Positions 61,626 through 64,000 of a stretch of 64,000 nucleotides of DNA are shown one piece after another. The position numbers were made by a program, and so were the translations under genes. The DNA is from Candidatus Peregrinibacteria bacterium (GTDB lineage Bacteria > Patescibacteriota > Gracilibacteria > UBA1369 > PNNO01). The notes beneath the pieces were generated by a model that was not told where the DNA came from, ran no database searches, and saw only the letters and a list, made by a program, of their open reading frames with translations. Numbering within the stretch: the first letter of the stretch is position 1; the number at the start of each line of letters is the position of its first letter. The stretch is taken from the NCBI GenBank assembly GCA_016928915.1, contig JAFGJT010000017.1, positions 62,001 through 126,000 of the forward strand, written 5' to 3'.

Positions 61626-61653
61626 TTGACAATTATATAAAATGCGTTACAAT
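61626..61653 (+). promoter_or_regulatory. Promoter of the terminal gene
   Basis: TTGACA (61626-61631), 16 nt, TACAAT (61648-61653). It sits inside the region an upstream start at 61613 would translate, so the ATG at 61682 is preferred. Confidence 0.8.
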
Positions 61654-61681
61654 AATACCTTTAAATTTTAGAAATAATAAT

Positions 61682-62944
61682 ATGTCGCTTGAACATAATA
61701 ACCAACCGGAAGCTGTAGAAAACGAATCAATCTTTTTGGTTGACGACCCTGAATTTAAGAATTGTATAGAGGAGGCGTTACAGGAAACAGATTACGAACT
61801 TATGATCAGGACTGATCAAAAATATGGAGATGAGAATGATTACTGGGGAAGAAGAAACGATGAGATCACTTTAACCATTGCAAAAGCCATTTTTAAGAAT
61901 GATAAAACAAGGCGTCAGGTTTTTCCTGATACGATTAAAACCGAAGAAGAGTTGGAAGATTATTTGGTAAAAGACGGAAGGAATCAAAGATTACTTGATA
62001 AATATATTCATCTGACGCTCGCCGTCTCTTTACAGTCAAAAAATAAACATAAAAAATATTTGTATGATTATATAGGGAAAAGAATCGGGAATATGCTTAA
62101 ATCCCGATTAACTAAACTTATTGAAATATTTATCAAACCTCAAACGGAACTAAGCACGGAAGAAATTAATATCAAACAAAAAATAATTGAAGTTGACTGG
62201 GCGCCTATGTTAAAACTTGTCCTTATACAGCATTTACATCAACTGGATTGTTATAAGCTGTTTAAAAGTTTTGTTTTGCGAGATATAAAATCCGATGATG
62301 ATGAAAAGGCTCAACAAGAGATACAGGATATGATAGAAATTGTTTTTAAGTATCCCGAAATTCAACAAGCCATTCAAGAATTAATGTCAAAAATTACAGA
62401 ATACCAAAGTATAATCAAAGCGCAGAACCATACAAATAATAGTGAGTATAAAAAAGCAAAAACACCGGAACCTGTAACAGCGGTTGCGCTTGCGGCCCCT
62501 CTGGACCAAACTACTGATAGTCAACCTGAAAGTGAAGGGCATGGCCGAAAAAGACGAATTACAATTAAAGGTTTTCCGCAGAAAATGCCGCAAATACTCA
62601 CCGGTAGAGAAGTTGAAGAAGTTTTTGACGGCCCGCGTAAGAATTTTAGTCCCGATGCCACAAACGAGAATCCCTTGGTTAACGAACCGCAGCCGTTGCC
62701 GGCCCCGGCAGCAGAAATACCAGAAGCTGTTGAATTGGTTGGAGATGAGGATTTTGAAGAAGAGCCAACGGAACAAAGAGGTTCCTTAAGTTCTGCTTTA
62801 AATGGAAATCTTATTATTAAGGCGGATAAATCAGTTCCTTCGGAAGCAGCGGAAGAGAAAGAAGAAAAAAACAAATTTCCAATAGAGAATTATATAAAAA
62901 TCCTCTGGCTGTTACGGCATGGGTTCTTGCTGCTGTTGCAGTAG
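61682..62944 (+). CDS. N-terminal part of a frameshifted membrane-anchored protein
   Basis: This 420-aa reading frame starts at ATG 61682 (MSLEHNNQPEAVENESIFLV). Residues about 1-240 are helical and acidic, with DQKYGDENDYWGRRNDEITL. A Pro/Glu-rich linker follows, with an embedded basic block RKRRITIKGFPQKMP. The real protein continues in the -1 frame from about 62896. The true frame ends near residue 406 (EKNKFPIENYIK); the last residues before the stop at 62942 are out of frame. Function is unknown. Confidence 0.65.
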   Translation: MSLEHNNQPEAVENESIFLVDDPEFKNCIEEALQETDYELMIRTDQKYGDENDYWGRRNDEITLTIAKAIFKNDKTRRQVFPDTIKTEEELEDYLVKDGRNQRLLDKYIHLTLAVSLQSKNKHKKYLYDYIGKRIGNMLKSRLTKLIEIFIKPQTELSTEEINIKQKIIEVDWAPMLKLVLIQHLHQLDCYKLFKSFVLRDIKSDDDEKAQQEIQDMIEIVFKYPEIQQAIQELMSKITEYQSIIKAQNHTNNSEYKKAKTPEPVTAVALAAPLDQTTDSQPESEGHGRKRRITIKGFPQKMPQILTGREVEEVFDGPRKNFSPDATNENPLVNEPQPLPAPAAEIPEAVELVGDEDFEEEPTEQRGSLSSALNGNLIIKADKSVPSEAAEEKEEKNKFPIENYIKILWLLRHGFLLLLQ

Positions 62945-64000
62945 TGCTTGGAACCTATGTATTAGTCAGACCCAAACATAAAGCAAAAGAAGCAGAAATT
63001 TATGGAAAACCAAAACAGGTATTAGTTCAAAAGAGCCGTGCTGCCGGTACGGAAGCAATGAAGCATATTAATATTCCGCGCGAAGTAATGCAGGCGGATA
63101 TGGATGTAATGAGTGTTCAAGCGTCTCCCGGAATGGCTCCAAGAACTGTTGCAGTTAAAAAACCCCGGCATTTAAAACCTACTCAAGTTAAACCTACTCA
63201 AGTTAAACCTGCTCAAGTTAAACCTACCCAATATAAACCAACACAGACAACCGTTAAAATAGATTTATCCCCGTCACACACGGACAAAAAAGAATTAATA
63301 GCAATTAAAACCTCAGGCCTTCAAAATCTTCCTGAGGGCAATTTTAGAAATATGTTTGCAGGACAGGGATTCGTTGTTGAAAAAGCTTCGGAAGGCTCTA
63401 TAACGGGATTTATGCAGGATGTGCTTCTTAATATTGTAAAAAACAGCCCCAACAAAAAACAAGCAAAAAAAGCTTACTTCAGGCAGTTGCAGGATCTTGA
63501 GCACGGCTGGCTTATTTATATGGAGAAACACGCGGCGGAGTTTTCCCAAAAAACCCAGGGAAACCTTACGGCAAAGCAAAAACAATCACTGGAGTACTGG
63601 AAAAACTATAAAAAAACTCATTTAAAAAGAGGCTACGCTGCTAAATATTTATTTAAAAAATTTAATAAAGCCAAACCCGGATCATCACAGTTTAATTATT
63701 ACAATAATTTATATCAAAAAGGGGCTGAATTAATGAATGGCCTTGAGGAATTAAATCCCGATATACTTGATGTAAATTCACCAGGCGGTCAGCAGGTATT
63801 TTACGCAAAAGCGGATAAAACGGGAAAATTGCATGTATTAAAAACATTATGGGATTTTGCCTCCAAAATGAAACTGCCTTTACCGGAGAGGGATTTTACT
63901 ACAACAGGGGATATTACACCCATGCAGCCGGTGAAATCCGAAGAGGTTAAAAAACTGGCTCAGAAAGATAAAACCATGGATTTCTTGGACAAGATGGTGT
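62899..64000 (+). CDS. C-terminal part of the same protein, running off the window
   Basis: From 62899 an open frame reads NPLAVTAWVLAAVAVVLGTY, the start of a transmembrane helix, then RPKHKAKEAEI. A Lys-Pro-Thr/Ala-Gln-Val repeat segment (63178-63240) follows, then an extracellular or periplasmic helical region with GNFRNMFAGQGFVVEKASEG and DLEHGWLIYMEKHAAEFSQK. No internal stop occurs to the end of the window. The architecture is a cytoplasmic domain, one TM helix and an extracytoplasmic domain. I do not recognise the family. Confidence 0.7.
63178..63240 (+). repeat. 15-bp in-frame tandem repeats
   Basis: Four imperfect copies of CCTACTCAAGTTAAA encode KPTQV-type pentapeptides, forming a proline-rich stalk after the TM helix. 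Confidence 0.8.

Noticed and set aside
61613-61681. Upstream start for the terminal protein
   Set aside because: A consensus TTGACA-16-TACAAT promoter lies inside that segment.
62894-62902. Programmed -1 frameshift heptamer
   Set aside because: The site does not fit the X-XXY-YYZ pattern in the reading frame, so a homopolymer indel is the simpler reading.
84-64000. UGA recoded as glycine (Gracilibacteria code)
   Set aside because: Well-delimited genes such as those ending at 4019 and 9965 use TGA as stop, and no conserved Gly positions map to in-frame TGA.

Overview
The window is about 64 kb of an AT-rich bacterial chromosome. It looks like a Candidate Phyla Radiation (Patescibacteria) member. 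Genes are compact and mostly single-copy housekeeping genes. There are many small membrane proteins of unknown function, S-layer (SLH) proteins and a GT/O-antigen-ligase surface polysaccharide cluster. Almost no start codon is preceded by a Shine-Dalgarno sequence. TGA is used as an ordinary stop (for example the genes ending at 4019 and 9965), so this is not the recoded Gracilibacteria/Absconditabacteria code. A finer placement is not supported; Peregrinibacteria-like is only a guess, based on the fairly rich metabolism.

Layout. 0-9 kb: a nucleotidyltransferase pair resembling a toxin-antitoxin, a PurM-like gene with a conserved unknown, an acyltransferase, a C39-like peptidase, a CTP-dependent lipid kinase, glutamate dehydrogenase followed by a decayed ppdK, and NAD kinase with a glycosyltransferase. 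9-22 kb: recA-recX, nusA, pilB, dprA, ftsE, murD, RNase J, tRNAs, murB and a pilin-like protein. 22-30 kb: a large orphan protein, rimO, dcd, pgi, transaldolase, a GerMN lipoprotein and argH. 30-37 kb: tRNAs with repeated trailing hairpins, a kinase-like pair, dnaJ under a CIRCE-like site, an HNH gene between direct repeats, a heptamer array, tRNA-Glu, and a long structured leader. 37-44 kb: two SLH proteins and a Ca-binding-repeat protein. 44-48 kb: an AbrB/RelE-type toxin-antitoxin pair, ahcY and metK. 47-52 kb: surface polysaccharide genes. 52-59 kb: queG, the AmmeMemoRadiSam trio, cobalamin adenosyltransferase, folE, recR, ispE and ispDF. 59-64 kb: NAD(P)HX dehydratase, a degenerate metallo-beta-lactamase-fold protein, tRNA-Arg and a large membrane-anchored protein split by a frameshift.

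How the genes fit together. The cell makes its own MEP-pathway isoprenoid precursors (IspDF, IspE) and peptidoglycan (MurB, MurD). It has a sugar-phosphate core (Pgi, transaldolase) and recycles the SAM methylation product (MetK, AhcY). It takes up DNA and recombines it (PilB, DprA, RecA, RecX, RecR). The envelope is an SLH-anchored S-layer plus an undecaprenyl-linked glycan.

The most interesting signals are non-coding: a palindromic operator filling the recA promoter spacer, a CIRCE-like site on the dnaJ promoter, paired hairpins that trail tRNA genes, and hairpins sharing one loop in the leader of the main S-layer gene.
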